DNA of 64,000 bases from AC-32 sp963765785 (GTDB taxonomy: Bacteria > Actinomycetota > Thermoleophilia > Gaiellales > Gaiellaceae): positions 282,790-346,789 of the forward strand of contig CAVXXW010000019.1 of the NCBI GenBank assembly GCA_963765785.1. The letters are read 5' to 3'. Positions 40,935 to 50,831 of the stretch are shown here, piece by piece (the first letter of the stretch is position 1; every line of letters starts with the position of its first letter). The notes below the pieces were generated by a model. The model was not told the DNA's origin. It worked only from the letters and a program-made list of their open reading frames with translations, and made no database searches. The position numbers were made by a program, and so were the translations under genes.

Positions 40935-42015
40935 ATGGCTCGAGTCGCTCTCGCCGTGGCCCGAGGAGTTCGGCCTCGGGCGGATGCGCGCGCTGCTGTC
41001 CGCGCTTGGAGAGCCGCAGCGGGAGTACCGAGCGATCCACGTCGTCGGCACGAACGGCAAGTCGACGGCGACGCGCCGCGCGGCCGCGTTCCTGCTCCGT
41101 GAGGGCCTGAGCGTGGGCGCGTACACCTCGCCGCACGTCGCCGGCTGGAGCGAGCGCGTCCAGGTGGACGGCGAGGCCGCCGACCTCGAACAGGCGCTCG
41201 AGCGTGTGCGCGAGCCGGCCGAACGGCTCGGGGCGACCCAGTTCGAGGTGCTGACCGCGGCCGCGTTGGCCGAGTTCGCCCCGGCGGGCGTCGACGTTGC
41301 GGTCGTCGAGGCCGGCCTCGGCGGGCGGCTGGATGCGACGAACGTGCTCGATGCCGAGGTCGTGGCGCTGACGAACGTTGCGCTCGACCACACCGACGTC
41401 CTCGGCGACACGCGCGAGCTGATCGCGGACGAGAAGCTGGCCGTCGTCCCTCCCGGTGTCACGGTCGTTCTCGGCGAGCCTGAATGGGATTCGCGCGCGC
41501 ACGCGCGAGGGGCGGCGCGCGTCGTGCACGCGGCGGACGTCGGGCGCGCCGCCGCGGAGGCCTTCCTCGGCCGCCGGCTCGACGGCGACGTGGAGGCGGC
41601 GCTGCCCGGCCGTTTCGAGCAGATCGGAGACGACGTCTTCGCAGGCGCCCACAACCCAGCCGGCGCCGAATGGTTGCTCGCACGGCTGCCGCGGAACGAC
41701 TACGTCATGGTCGTCTCGATCCTCGACGACAAGGACGCCGACGCGATGCTGGCAGTGCTCGCCCGCGCCGGGCACACGCTTGTGGCCACGGCGTCCCACA
41801 GTGCCCGCGCGCTGTCGGCGGACGAGCTCGCGCGGTTTGCTCAGCCGCACTTCTCGCGCGTCGAAACGGTCGCCGATCCCGCCGAGGCGGTCGACCGCGC
41901 ACGCGACCTCGCGGGGCCCGACGGTGCCGTGCTCGTCACCGGCTCGCTCTACCTTCTGGCAGACCTCATCGTCCGACTCCAGCGCGTACCATGGGGCAGT
42001 TCGGCGAGCGCCTGA
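40909..42015 (+). CDS. folC: Folylpolyglutamate synthase / dihydrofolate synthase
   Basis: A 368-residue Mur-ligase-family enzyme. The P-loop GTNGKST, the VVEAGLGGRLDATNVL block and the H-D signature (LTNVALDHTDVLGDT) are clear, and AHNPAGAEWLLARL is a Mur-type linker. It adds glutamate to folates and may also make dihydrofolate. It is short for the family (about 420). GTG 40909 and ATG 40918 are both plausible starts; both overlap valS. Confidence 0.92.
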   Translation: MSSMRSQLEWLESLSPWPEEFGLGRMRALLSALGEPQREYRAIHVVGTNGKSTATRRAAAFLLREGLSVGAYTSPHVAGWSERVQVDGEAADLEQALERVREPAERLGATQFEVLTAAALAEFAPAGVDVAVVEAGLGGRLDATNVLDAEVVALTNVALDHTDVLGDTRELIADEKLAVVPPGVTVVLGEPEWDSRAHARGAARVVHAADVGRAAAEAFLGRRLDGDVEAALPGRFEQIGDDVFAGAHNPAGAEWLLARLPRNDYVMVVSILDDKDADAMLAVLARAGHTLVATASHSARALSADELARFAQPHFSRVETVADPAEAVDRARDLAGPDGAVLVTGSLYLLADLIVRLQRVPWGSSASA

Positions 42016-42104
42016 GCGTCTTCGCTGTCGCCGTCGTCGTCGTCTTGGCGATCGTCGGCCTAGCGTTCGGCGCCGGCTACCTCGTCGGGAAGCTCCTCCT
42101 CTAG
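41991..42104 (+). CDS. Small single-TM protein, 37 aa
   Basis: MGQFGERL is followed by one membrane helix (VFAVAVVVVLAIVGLAFGAG) and YLVGKLLL. The frame overlaps the last 25 nt of folC and is followed 10 nt later by the zinc-ribbon gene. Codon use fits. No family is recognised, and expression is unproved. Confidence 0.5.
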   Translation: MGQFGERLSVFAVAVVVVLAIVGLAFGAGYLVGKLLL

Positions 42105-42114
42105 GGAGAGGCAG

Positions 42115-42642
42115 ATGGCGGTGGTGGCAAGCAACGGATTGTTCGGCTTCTTCAGCCACAGCACGTGGACCGTGATCCGCAACCTGTCGCTCTTCCTCGT
42201 CGCCGTCTTCTGGCTGGCGACGGCGTTCTGGGTCTACAAGGACGCGCGGCGCCGGATCGAGGATCCCTGGCTCGTCGGGATGGCGGTCGTGCTGGGCCTC
42301 ATCCCGCCGTTCATCGGGCCGCTCGTCTACATGCTCTTCCGACCGCCCGAGTACCTCGAGGACGTCCGCGAGCGCGAGCTCGAGATGAAGGCGATGGAGC
42401 AGCGGCTGGCCCGGCGCGACCTGCACTGCCCCGTCTGCCGCGCCGAGGTCGATCCGGCCTTTCTCGTCTGCCCCGTCTGCACGACGCGGCTGCGCCAGGC
42501 CTGCCGCAACTGCAAGCAGCCCCTCGAGGCGCTCTGGCAGGTCTGCCCGTACTGCGAGACGCCGGTCGAGCCCGCGGCGGTCGGGCAGCTAGGCGAGACG
42601 CAGGCGCTCACCCCGCCTCGGCGCGAGCGCCGCGGCGCGTAG
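42115..42642 (+). CDS. Membrane protein with double zinc ribbon
   Basis: The 175-residue protein has an N-terminal membrane part (NLSLFLVAVFWLATAFWVYKDARRRI and a second segment) and a C-terminal DZR double zinc ribbon with paired CxxC motifs (HCPVC, VCPVC, CRNC, VCPYC). AGGGAGAGG precedes the ATG. Such proteins are common in Actinobacteria and unknown in function. It follows folC closely and probably shares its transcript. Confidence 0.85.
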   Translation: MAVVASNGLFGFFSHSTWTVIRNLSLFLVAVFWLATAFWVYKDARRRIEDPWLVGMAVVLGLIPPFIGPLVYMLFRPPEYLEDVRERELEMKAMEQRLARRDLHCPVCRAEVDPAFLVCPVCTTRLRQACRNCKQPLEALWQVCPYCETPVEPAAVGQLGETQALTPPRRERRGA

Positions 42643-42711
42643 GCATCGCTCGCGATGCCGCCTGAGAGGGCGGACGGTTCCCCGGCCGCCCGTTTAGACT
42701 GCGGCCGCCCG

Positions 42712-43119
42712 ATGGCGGTCGAACGGACATTGGTGCTGATCAAGCCGGACGCGGTCGAGCGTGGGCTGGCCGGCGAGATCCTCGCTCGCTTCGAGCAGCG
42801 CGGCCTCGCGATTAGCGAGGCGCGGCTCCTCCAGGTCGACCGCGAGCTGGCGGAGACGCACTACGCCGAACACGCCGAGAAGCCGTTCTTCGGCGAGCTG
42901 GTCGAGTTCATCACCTCGACGCCGACGCTGGCGCTCGCGCTCGAAGGCGAGTCCGCGATCACGGTCGTGCGCACCACGATGGGCGCCACGAATCCGGCGG
43001 ATGCCGCCCCGGGGACGATCCGCGGCGACCTCGCGCTCGCGATGCCGAACAACCTGGTCCACGGGTCGGACTCGCCGGAGTCGGCGCAGCGCGAGCTCGA
43101 GCTCTGGTTCGGTGGCTGA
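42712..43119 (+). CDS. ndk: Nucleoside diphosphate kinase
   Basis: A 135-residue enzyme that makes nucleoside triphosphates. Active-site His 117 is in MPNNLVHGSDSPESA, the family signature. ATG 42712 starts the MAVERTLVLIKPDAV strand; upstream starts in the frame give random sequence. A TAGACT box (42695-42700) lies 12 nt before it. Its stop overlaps the methyltransferase start (GTGGCTGA). Confidence 0.97.
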   Translation: MAVERTLVLIKPDAVERGLAGEILARFEQRGLAISEARLLQVDRELAETHYAEHAEKPFFGELVEFITSTPTLALALEGESAITVVRTTMGATNPADAAPGTIRGDLALAMPNNLVHGSDSPESAQRELELWFGG

Positions 43120-43888
43120 GCCAGACTACGTCGCGATCAACCGCGAGGGCTGGACCGAGGCGAACGCGGAGTACACCGATCGCCAGGCCGAGGGGGCTTG
43201 GACGTCGGAGGAGATCACGTGGGGCCAGTGGTCGAAGCCGGAGCGCGAGATCGGGATCCTGCCCGACGTCGAGGGCAAGGACGTAATCGAGCTCGGCTGC
43301 GGAACGGCGTACTTCGGCTCGTGGCTGAAGCGCTTGGGCGGCGCGCGGCGCGTCGTCGGCGTGGACGTGACGCCGGCGCAGCTGGAGACCGCCCGGCGGA
43401 TGGACGAGCAGTACGGCGTCGGGCTCGAGCTGATCGAGGCCAACGCCGAGGAGGTGCCGCTCGCGGACGACTCGTTCGACCTCGTCTTCTCCGAGTACGG
43501 CGCCTCGCTCTGGTGCGACCCGGCCAAGTGGATCCCCGAGGCGGCACGACTGCTGCGTTCCGGCGGAGAGCTCGTCTTCATGCGCGGCACGACGGTGCGA
43601 ATGCTCTGCGCGCCGGACGAGGGCAAGACGACCGAACGCCTCGCGCGTCCCCAGAAGGGGCTCTACAAGCTGGTCTGGGAGGACGAGGACCCGGGTGTCG
43701 AGTTCCACCCCGGCACCGCGGACATGCTGGCGATCTTGCGCGAGAACGGGTTCCAGCTGCTCGACTTCCGCGAGCTCTACGCGCCGCAGGAGGCGGAGGA
43801 GCACGAGTACTACACCGACCCTCCCGTCGCCTGGGCGAAACAGTGGCCCGCGGAGGAGATCTGGCGGCTCCGCCTGCAGCCCCGCTGA
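43112..43888 (+). CDS. SAM-dependent methyltransferase
   Basis: A 258-residue class I methyltransferase. Motif I is KDVIELGCGTAYFG, motif II VVGVDVTP, and the acidic DSFDLVFSEYGA loop follows. Substrate unknown. The start GTG 43112 overlaps the ndk stop (8 nt). The downstream maf gene overlaps its end. Confidence 0.9.
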   Translation: MAEPDYVAINREGWTEANAEYTDRQAEGAWTSEEITWGQWSKPEREIGILPDVEGKDVIELGCGTAYFGSWLKRLGGARRVVGVDVTPAQLETARRMDEQYGVGLELIEANAEEVPLADDSFDLVFSEYGASLWCDPAKWIPEAARLLRSGGELVFMRGTTVRMLCAPDEGKTTERLARPQKGLYKLVWEDEDPGVEFHPGTADMLAILRENGFQLLDFRELYAPQEAEEHEYYTDPPVAWAKQWPAEEIWRLRLQPR

Positions 43889-44433
43889 TCCTCGCGTCGA
43901 CCTCGCCCCGGCGGCGTCAGATCCTCGAGCAGCTCCGGATCCCGTTCGACGTCGTCCCGCCCGAGTACGAGGAGCGCGACGGCGACCCGGTCGCGCACGC
44001 GGTCGGCAAGGCGCGGTCGGTTGCCGGCGCTGCGGGCGACCGGCCGGTGCTGGGCTGCGACACCGAGGTGCTCTGCGACGGCCGCGTCTACGGCAAGCCC
44101 GAGACGGAGACCGAGGCCGAGGAGATGCTCGAGAGCCTCGGCGGGAAGACCCACGAGGTGGTCTCCGGGCTCGTGCTCCTCACGCCGGCGTGGGAGGAAG
44201 TGCACCGCGAGGTGACGCGCGTTACCTTCCGGCCGCTCGACGCGCGCGACCTCGCCCACTACGTCGCGAGCGGCGAGTGGGAGGGCCGTGCGGGCGGCTA
44301 CGCGATCCAGGGATTGGGCGCCTCGCTCGTCGAGCGGATCGAGGGCGACTACCTGAACGTGGTCGGCCTTCCGGTCGCGCTGCTCGTCCGCTTGCTGGCC
44401 GAGCGCTTCGCCGGCGTCTACGGCTTCGGCTGA
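43843..44433 (+). CDS. maf: Maf-like nucleotide pyrophosphatase
   Basis: The 196-residue product has the Maf pocket: LILASTSPRRRQIL with its two Arg, GCDTEVLCDGRVYGKP and the QGLGASLVERIEGDY end. Maf proteins hydrolyse non-canonical nucleoside triphosphates. The N-terminus is uncertain: the strand LILASTS needs a start near 43885, where only CTG occurs, while GTG 43843 would add 14 residues and overlap the previous gene by 46 nt. Confidence 0.88.
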   Translation: MARGGDLAAPPAAPLILASTSPRRRQILEQLRIPFDVVPPEYEERDGDPVAHAVGKARSVAGAAGDRPVLGCDTEVLCDGRVYGKPETETEAEEMLESLGGKTHEVVSGLVLLTPAWEEVHREVTRVTFRPLDARDLAHYVASGEWEGRAGGYAIQGLGASLVERIEGDYLNVVGLPVALLVRLLAERFAGVYGFG

Positions 44434-44470
44434 AAACCGGCAACGAGCAGAACAAATGCGGAATCCTGGC

Positions 44471-44476
44471 TAGACT
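44471..44476 (+). promoter_or_regulatory. -10 box (TAGACT) for mreB
   Basis: TAGACT ends 10 nt before the mreB ATG. The same hexamer precedes ndk (42695) and rplU (53420). No -35 is clear. Confidence 0.4.
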
Positions 44477-44486
44477 CGGCGAGCCG

Positions 44487-45536
<1,050 letters not shown>

Positions 45537-45541
45537 CCGAA

Positions 45542-45555
45542 GACCAACCTTGGTC
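45542..45555 (+). promoter_or_regulatory. Palindrome GACCAA-CC-TTGGTC in the mreB-mreC gap
   Basis: A perfect 6-bp inverted repeat with 2-nt spacer, 6 nt after the mreB stop. It could be an operator; no function is shown. Confidence 0.35.
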
Positions 45556-45597
45556 ATTCGCGGCCACCCGACTACTTCCCTACACTAGGTCGTTCTC

Positions 45598-46539
45598 GTG
45601 CAGCAGAGGAACCGCAGCGCACGGATTGCGGTCCTGGGGTCTCCAGCCCCTCGCTCCAGGCCCGCAGGGTTGTCCTCCCGGAGTTCCACCGCCGTCAAGC
45701 GGCGAATCGTGGCGGGAGTCCTCGTGCTGCTCTCGTTGGTCCTGATCACCGTGTATTTCCGCGAGCCGGTGGGCGGCGGGCTCCATTCCATCCAGGGCAC
45801 CGGCGCGACCGTGCTGCGGCCGTTCGAGGTCGCCTCGAACCGGGTCGCGGCGCCGTTCCGCGACGCGTACGGCTGGTTCGCCGGCCTGATTCACGCGAAG
45901 TCGGAGAACGCGCGGCTGCGCGACCAGGTCGACAAGCTGCGCGCTGAGGTGATCCAGAACACGAATGCCGCGCGCGAAAACGACGTCCTCCGCAAGCAGC
46001 TCAAGTACATCGGGCTGCCGCGCTTCCCACAGGACTACAACCCCGTCACCACCGACGTGATCTCGCGGTCGCCCAGCGAGTTCCAGCAGCAGGTCGGCAT
46101 CGCCGCGGGCTCGAGCAGCGGGATTCGCGTCAACGACCCGGTTGCGACGGCCGACGGTCTCGTCGGCAAGATCAGCTCGGTCGCGCCGCGCAGCGCGACG
46201 GTGACGTTGCTGACCGACCCGAACCTCAACGTGTCGGCGCTCGACGTCCAGACGCAGGCGACGGGCCTGATCGGCCACGGCGAGGGCCAGGGAACGCTGA
46301 CGCTCGATCGTGTGCAGAAGTCGCAGGTGCTGCACGAGGGCGACACGATCGTGACCCAGGGCTGGAAGGTGAAGGGCATCAGCTCGATCTACCCGTACGG
46401 GATCTCGATCGGCACCGTCAGCGGCGCGACCAACAGCGAGGTCGACCTCTACTGGAACTCCCAGGTCTCGCCGTTCGTCAACTTCGAGTCGCTGCAGTCG
46501 GTGATCGTGCTGGTCCCGAAGACCCGAACGAAGCGGTGA
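45598..46539 (+). CDS. mreC: Rod-shape-determining protein MreC
   Basis: A 313-residue protein with a cytoplasmic N-terminal stretch, one membrane segment (RIVAGVLVLLSLVLITVYF), a coiled coil (ENARLRDQVDKLRAEVIQN) and the MreC beta-barrel domain (VTTDVISRSPSEFQQQVGI; VSSVAPRSATVTLLTDP). It links MreB to PBP2 outside the membrane. GTG 45598 gives the normal length. Its stop overlaps the mreD start (GTGA). Confidence 0.95.
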   Translation: MQQRNRSARIAVLGSPAPRSRPAGLSSRSSTAVKRRIVAGVLVLLSLVLITVYFREPVGGGLHSIQGTGATVLRPFEVASNRVAAPFRDAYGWFAGLIHAKSENARLRDQVDKLRAEVIQNTNAARENDVLRKQLKYIGLPRFPQDYNPVTTDVISRSPSEFQQQVGIAAGSSSGIRVNDPVATADGLVGKISSVAPRSATVTLLTDPNLNVSALDVQTQATGLIGHGEGQGTLTLDRVQKSQVLHEGDTIVTQGWKVKGISSIYPYGISIGTVSGATNSEVDLYWNSQVSPFVNFESLQSVIVLVPKTRTKR

Positions 46540-47069
46540 GCGCCAACCTGCTCGAGCCGGCGAAGGCGGCGCTGCTGATCTTCGTCGCCGCGATCCTGCA
46601 GGTGACGGTCTTCTCGCAGATCGACATCCTCGGCGGTTACCCCGACGTGGTGCTGCTGACGCTGATGGCGATCGCGCTCCTGCGCGGGTCGATCTACGGC
46701 GCGGCGCTCGGGTTCTTCGCGGGCCTGCTCGTCGACACGGCGACCCTCGCGACGCTCGGCGTGACTTCGCTGCTGCTGACGATCGCCGGCTACTGGATCG
46801 GACGCTACGGCGAGACGACCGGGCGTGATCGCCTGCACGCGCCGTTCGTCTCGGTCGCCGTCGCGACCGTGCTCGTCCAGCTCGGCGCGCTGATCCTCCA
46901 CTACCTGCTGGGCGACGACGTTTCGGCGAGGACGGTGCTGCTCGACACGCTCCCGTCCAAGGTGCTGCTCAACCTGCTGCTGACGCTGCCGGTGTACGCG
47001 CTCGTGCGGCGGCTGCTCGCGGTCGGCAAGCCGGTCGAGACCGTTACTGAGGTGCGGCTCCTTGGCTAG
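46536..47069 (+). CDS. mreD: Rod-shape-determining membrane protein MreD
   Basis: A 177-residue protein with about five hydrophobic segments, beginning SANLLEPAKAALLIFVAA, with the expected DILGGYPDVVLLTLMAIAL block and Gly-rich loops. It belongs to the elongasome. The start GTG overlaps the mreC stop. Confidence 0.92.
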   Translation: MSANLLEPAKAALLIFVAAILQVTVFSQIDILGGYPDVVLLTLMAIALLRGSIYGAALGFFAGLLVDTATLATLGVTSLLLTIAGYWIGRYGETTGRDRLHAPFVSVAVATVLVQLGALILHYLLGDDVSARTVLLDTLPSKVLLNLLLTLPVYALVRRLLAVGKPVETVTEVRLLG

Positions 47070-49134
47070 CACCGGCTCGCGCGCCGGCCGCAACGGCTCC
47101 GGCCGCTTCCTCCCGCCCGACCCGCGGGTCGAGAGCCCGTACCGCTTCACGCCCCAGCTCGCGCTGCGGATCGGGATCCTCGCCGCCGTCGCGCTGCTCG
47201 CATTCGGAGTCCTCTTCTTCCGGCTCTGGGCGCTGCAGGTGCTCTCCGGGCCGCAGTACCTCCGGGCCGCGCTCGACAACCAGCTGCGCTCGGTGCGGAT
47301 CGAGGCGCCGCGCGGGCAGATCCTCGACGACCAGGGCCGGCCGCTCGTCACGAACACGCCGGGCACAGCGATCGAGCTCCACCCGGCCGACCTGCCGAAG
47401 ACCTGGGCCGCGCAGAAGGGCGAGTTGGAACGTCTCTCCGCGATCGTCCACGTCCCGGTGCTGCAGATGCTGCGCGGGATCGCCGAGCGGCAGGGCGACC
47501 CCGTCACGCCGGTCGTCGTGCGCGAGGACATCAAGCGCACCGCGCCCATCAACTACCTGTACGAGCACGAGCAGGAGTTCCCGGGGGTCAGCGTCACCGA
47601 CACGTACCTGCGCAGCTACCCGGACGGCAACCTCGCCGCGCAGATGCTTGGCTATGTGAACGAGATCTCGCCGCAGCAGCTGAAGGCGCTGAAGAGCAAG
47701 GGCTACACGGCGGGCGACAAGCTCGGCCAGTCGGGCGTCGAGGGCACGTACGACTTCTACCTCCGCGGGCACGACGGGCTGGCGCAGCTCCGGGTCGACT
47801 CGCTCGGCAGGCCGCGCAGCCCACTGGTCACGAAGCGCCGGCCGGTGCAGGGCGAGTCGGTCAAGCTGACGATCGACGCCGACCTCCAGCGCGCGGCCGA
47901 GAATGCGATCCGCTACGGGATCAACCTCGCCTACCAGAACCACAAATGGCAGGCGGACGGCGGCTCCATCGTCGCAATCGACCCGCGGAGCGGCGCGATC
48001 CGCGCGATGGCGTCGTACCCGACGTACAACCCGGGCGTCTACTCGGGCCACGTGACGATGAAGAAGCTCGCGGCGCAGGGCCTCACGGGCGCGACCGCGA
48101 AGGCGAAGAACTACCCGGCGCTCGACCGCGCAACGAGCGGCGTCTATCCGGCGGGCTCGACCTTCAAGCCGGTGACCGCGCTCGCGGCGCTCGAGACGGG
48201 CGTGCTCGCCTCGCCCTCGACCGTGCTGCCGTGCACCGGCTCGTACACCGTCCAGAGCCAGTTCGCCGGGGGCAAGCCGCAGGTCTTCCGCAACGTCGAC
48301 CCGTTCATCAACGAGCCGATGACGCTGCCCACCGCGCTCGGGGTCTCGTGCGACACGTGGTTCTACCAGCTCGGCTACGACTTCTATACACAGCCGCCGA
48401 GCGCCGGCCATCCGCTCCAGGCGTGGGCGGCGAAGTTCGGCTTCGGCCGCAAGACCGGCGTCGATGTCGGGCCGGAGTCGAGCGGCCTGCTGCCGACGCC
48501 CGAGTGGCGGAAGCAGGCCTACACGGCCAAGACCGACCCGACGAACTGGCGGATCGACCGCGAGTGGAAACCGGGCGACTCGATTCAGCTCGCGATCGGC
48601 CAGAAGGACCTGCTCGTGACGCCGCTGCAGATGGCGCGCTTCTACGCGGTGCTCGCCAACAACGGCAAGCTCGTGCGGCCCTACCTCGTGCAGGACGCGC
48701 AGGAGGGCGGAGGCAACGCACACTCGCCGCCGCGGATCGTGAAGACCTTCTCGCCGATGGCGCCGCAGACGGTCGGGCTCGACCCGACCTACCTGGCGGC
48801 GGTGCAGGACGGCCTCTGGCAGGCGACGCACTCGGGGCAGGGAACCGCGACGGGCGTCTTCGGCAACTTTCCGATCCCGATCGCCGGCAAGACCGGCACC
48901 GCGCAGAAGGTGCCGAGCAGCGACCAGTACGACCAGTCCTGGTGGTGTGGCTACGGGCCGTACGGTGAGACGGAGCCGCCGCAGCTCGTCGTCTGCGCGC
49001 TGATCGAGAACGGCGGCTTCGGCGCCCAGGCCGCTGCCCCGGCGGCGCTGCAGGTCTTCAAGCAGTTCTTCAAGCAGCGGCTCTCGACCGGCACGAGCTC
49101 CTCGACGACCACGACGACCAGGACGGGCGGATGA
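47062..49134 (+). CDS. mrdA: Penicillin-binding protein 2 (transpeptidase)
   Basis: A 690-residue class B PBP. A membrane segment (about 38-58) is followed by the PBP dimer domain (EAPRGQILDDQGRPLVTN) and a transpeptidase domain with S366 and K369 (AGSTFK), the SCD motif in VSCDTWF and KTGTAQ. It cross-links peptidoglycan with RodA. The TTG start 47062 overlaps mreD by 8 nt. Its stop overlaps rodA (ATGA). Confidence 0.96.
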   Translation: MASTGSRAGRNGSGRFLPPDPRVESPYRFTPQLALRIGILAAVALLAFGVLFFRLWALQVLSGPQYLRAALDNQLRSVRIEAPRGQILDDQGRPLVTNTPGTAIELHPADLPKTWAAQKGELERLSAIVHVPVLQMLRGIAERQGDPVTPVVVREDIKRTAPINYLYEHEQEFPGVSVTDTYLRSYPDGNLAAQMLGYVNEISPQQLKALKSKGYTAGDKLGQSGVEGTYDFYLRGHDGLAQLRVDSLGRPRSPLVTKRRPVQGESVKLTIDADLQRAAENAIRYGINLAYQNHKWQADGGSIVAIDPRSGAIRAMASYPTYNPGVYSGHVTMKKLAAQGLTGATAKAKNYPALDRATSGVYPAGSTFKPVTALAALETGVLASPSTVLPCTGSYTVQSQFAGGKPQVFRNVDPFINEPMTLPTALGVSCDTWFYQLGYDFYTQPPSAGHPLQAWAAKFGFGRKTGVDVGPESSGLLPTPEWRKQAYTAKTDPTNWRIDREWKPGDSIQLAIGQKDLLVTPLQMARFYAVLANNGKLVRPYLVQDAQEGGGNAHSPPRIVKTFSPMAPQTVGLDPTYLAAVQDGLWQATHSGQGTATGVFGNFPIPIAGKTGTAQKVPSSDQYDQSWWCGYGPYGETEPPQLVVCALIENGGFGAQAAAPAALQVFKQFFKQRLSTGTSSSTTTTTRTGG

Positions 49135-50324
49135 TCGAGGCGGTCGGCACCAGGACGCAAGGCGTGCGGCCACACCGCGCGGAGGCTGCTGGAGCTGCGT
49201 CGGCGCTGCGGCGCCTCGACTGGTGGCTCGTCGGCGCTGTCGTGGCGCTGCTCGCCTACGGGCTCTGGGCGATCCGCGGCATCACCGCGCACGACATCAC
49301 CGGCAACGCCGACTACTACCTCGTGCGCCAGGGCGTCTACGCCGCCGTCGGCTGTCTCGGCGCGGTTGCGCTGCTCTTCGTCGACCCGGAGGTCTACCGG
49401 CGCCACAAGCGCGCGATCTTCGTCGGGACGGTGGGCGTGATGCTGCTCGTGCTGCTCGTCGGCACCGTCTCCCGGGCCTCGAAGCGCTGGCTCGACATCG
49501 GCTTCTTCCGCTTCCAGCCGTCGGAGTTCGGGAAGCTGCTCTTCGTCCTGTTCCTGGCCGGGTTCCTCGCCGACCGCGCGCGGCGGCTGGGGGAGACGCG
49601 GACGGTGGTCGAGGCAATCGGCCTCGCGTGCGTTCCGATCCTGCTCGTCTTCGTGCAGCCCGACATCGGCACGGCGATGGTCTACGCCGCGGCGCTCGCG
49701 GCGGTGCTGTTCGTGGCCGGCGTCCGGTGGGCGCACTTGGCCGCGCTCGGAGCCGGCCTGCTGGTCGTGATCCTGCTGGTGCTCTGGCTGCTGCCGGCGG
49801 CCGGCGTGCACGTGCTCAAGGGCTACCAGGCCCAGCGGCTCACCGGCTTCACGCACCCGAACACCGACCCGGCGGGCGCGACCTACAACGTCGCGCAGGC
49901 CCGGAACGCGGTCGGCGCCGGCGGCGTGCGCGGTCGCGGCATCGCGGGAGCCACGCAGACGAAGCTGAACTTCCTCCCGGAGCACGCGACCGACTTCGCC
50001 TTCGCCTCGCTGGCCGAGCAGCGCGGCTTCGTCGGCGTCTCGGTCTTGCTGCTGCTCTACCTGCTCGTCGTCTGGAGGGGTCTGAAGGTGATCGCGATCG
50101 CGCGGGACGCGTTCTCGGCGATCGTGGCCGGCGGGATCGTGTTCGCGTTCCTGTTCCAGGTCTTCGTCAACGTCGGCATGAACATCGGCGTCGCGCCGGT
50201 GACCGGCATCCCGCTGCCGTTCGTCTCGGTCGGCGGCTCCGCCCTGATCGCGAACCTGCTCGCGGTCGGCGTGCTCCTGGCGATCCACCTCCGCGGCGCA
50301 GCACGGCCGAAGGCCTACCGCTAG
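49131..50324 (+). CDS. rodA: Peptidoglycan polymerase RodA (SEDS)
   Basis: A 397-residue SEDS protein with about ten membrane segments. SEDS signs are RWLDIGFFRFQPSEFGKLL, QPDIGTA and FLPEHATDFAFASLAEQRGF, with the catalytic-type Asp in EHATDF region. It polymerises lipid II as partner of PBP2. It ends this transcription unit; two hairpins follow. Confidence 0.95.
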   Translation: MIEAVGTRTQGVRPHRAEAAGAASALRRLDWWLVGAVVALLAYGLWAIRGITAHDITGNADYYLVRQGVYAAVGCLGAVALLFVDPEVYRRHKRAIFVGTVGVMLLVLLVGTVSRASKRWLDIGFFRFQPSEFGKLLFVLFLAGFLADRARRLGETRTVVEAIGLACVPILLVFVQPDIGTAMVYAAALAAVLFVAGVRWAHLAALGAGLLVVILLVLWLLPAAGVHVLKGYQAQRLTGFTHPNTDPAGATYNVAQARNAVGAGGVRGRGIAGATQTKLNFLPEHATDFAFASLAEQRGFVGVSVLLLLYLLVVWRGLKVIAIARDAFSAIVAGGIVFAFLFQVFVNVGMNIGVAPVTGIPLPFVSVGGSALIANLLAVGVLLAIHLRGAARPKAYR

Positions 50325-50344
50325 TCCCGGTCGCCCTCGGCGGA

Positions 50345-50361
50345 GGCGGGCTTTGCCCGCC
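50345..50361 (+). terminator. Hairpin 1 after rodA
   Basis: GGCGGGC, loop TTT, GCCCGCC, 20 nt past the rodA stop. Confidence 0.6.
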
Positions 50362-50406
50362 GGAGCGTTCATTGCGCGGGACGCGCGTCAACCTGACGAG
50401 GGGGCT

Positions 50407-50433
50407 CACGGGGGAAACCGGGTTTCCCCCGTG
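50407..50433 (+). terminator. Hairpin 2 after rodA
   Basis: CACGGGGGAAAC (50407-50418), loop CGG, GTTTCCCCCGTG (50422-50433): a perfect 12-bp stem. No T tract follows. Probably a terminator of the mre-rodA operon. Confidence 0.65.
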
Positions 50434-50456
50434 CTCCTTCCGTCCGAACCCGGTCC

Positions 50457-50462
50457 TACGAT
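50457..50462 (+). promoter_or_regulatory. -10 box (TACGAT) for the 66-aa gene
   Basis: TACGAT ends 6 nt before the ATG at 50469, so leaderless start is likely. The same hexamer precedes ileS in the same position. Confidence 0.4.
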
Positions 50463-50468
50463 TCCGCC

Positions 50469-50669
50469 ATGGCACCGAGACGTGAAGCCGAGGAGCTTCT
50501 GCTGATCGAGGAGGCCGATGCCTGGTTCGAGTACCTCGAGGCGACGCGGGGTCAGACGGAACCGCGCTACCACGAGGTCGAGCCGTGGGCGTGGGCACGC
50601 CTCAGCCAGCGGCTCCGCGCAGTCCGCACGAAGCGCGCGAAGCTCAAGCCCATAACGGAAGCGGCGTAG
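50469..50669 (+). CDS. Small helical hypothetical protein, 66 aa
   Basis: A 66-residue charged protein (MAPRREAEELLLIEEADAWF, YHEVEPWAWARLSQRLRAVR) made of two amphipathic helices. It is not recognised. It follows the rodA terminator hairpins and precedes rne. The start is set by the TACGAT box 7 nt before. Confidence 0.6.
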   Translation: MAPRREAEELLLIEEADAWFEYLEATRGQTEPRYHEVEPWAWARLSQRLRAVRTKRAKLKPITEAA

Positions 50670-50771
50670 GCACCCACCCATACGGGTGATTCCGGCGCCG
50701 CGACACGGCGACAGCGAACCGCGCTGCTAGCCTGTGAGTACGGCTATGCCGAACGTTTTGTCCACATTGCA

Positions 50772-50811
50772 GCGCGCGCTCCACCCGATCCCGGGTGACG
50801 GCAGCGCGCGC
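50772..50811 (+). promoter_or_regulatory. Two-stem hairpin in the rne leader
   Basis: GCGCGCGCT (50772-50780) pairs perfectly with AGCGCGCGC (50803-50811), and inside it CACCCG (50782-50787) pairs with CGGGTG (50792-50797) around ATCC. It ends about 6 nt before AAAAGGAG and the TTG start of rne. In E. coli the rne leader hairpins let RNase E control its own mRNA; whether this does so is inferred. Confidence 0.55.
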
Positions 50812-50831
50812 ATCCGAAAAGGAGATTCCAC

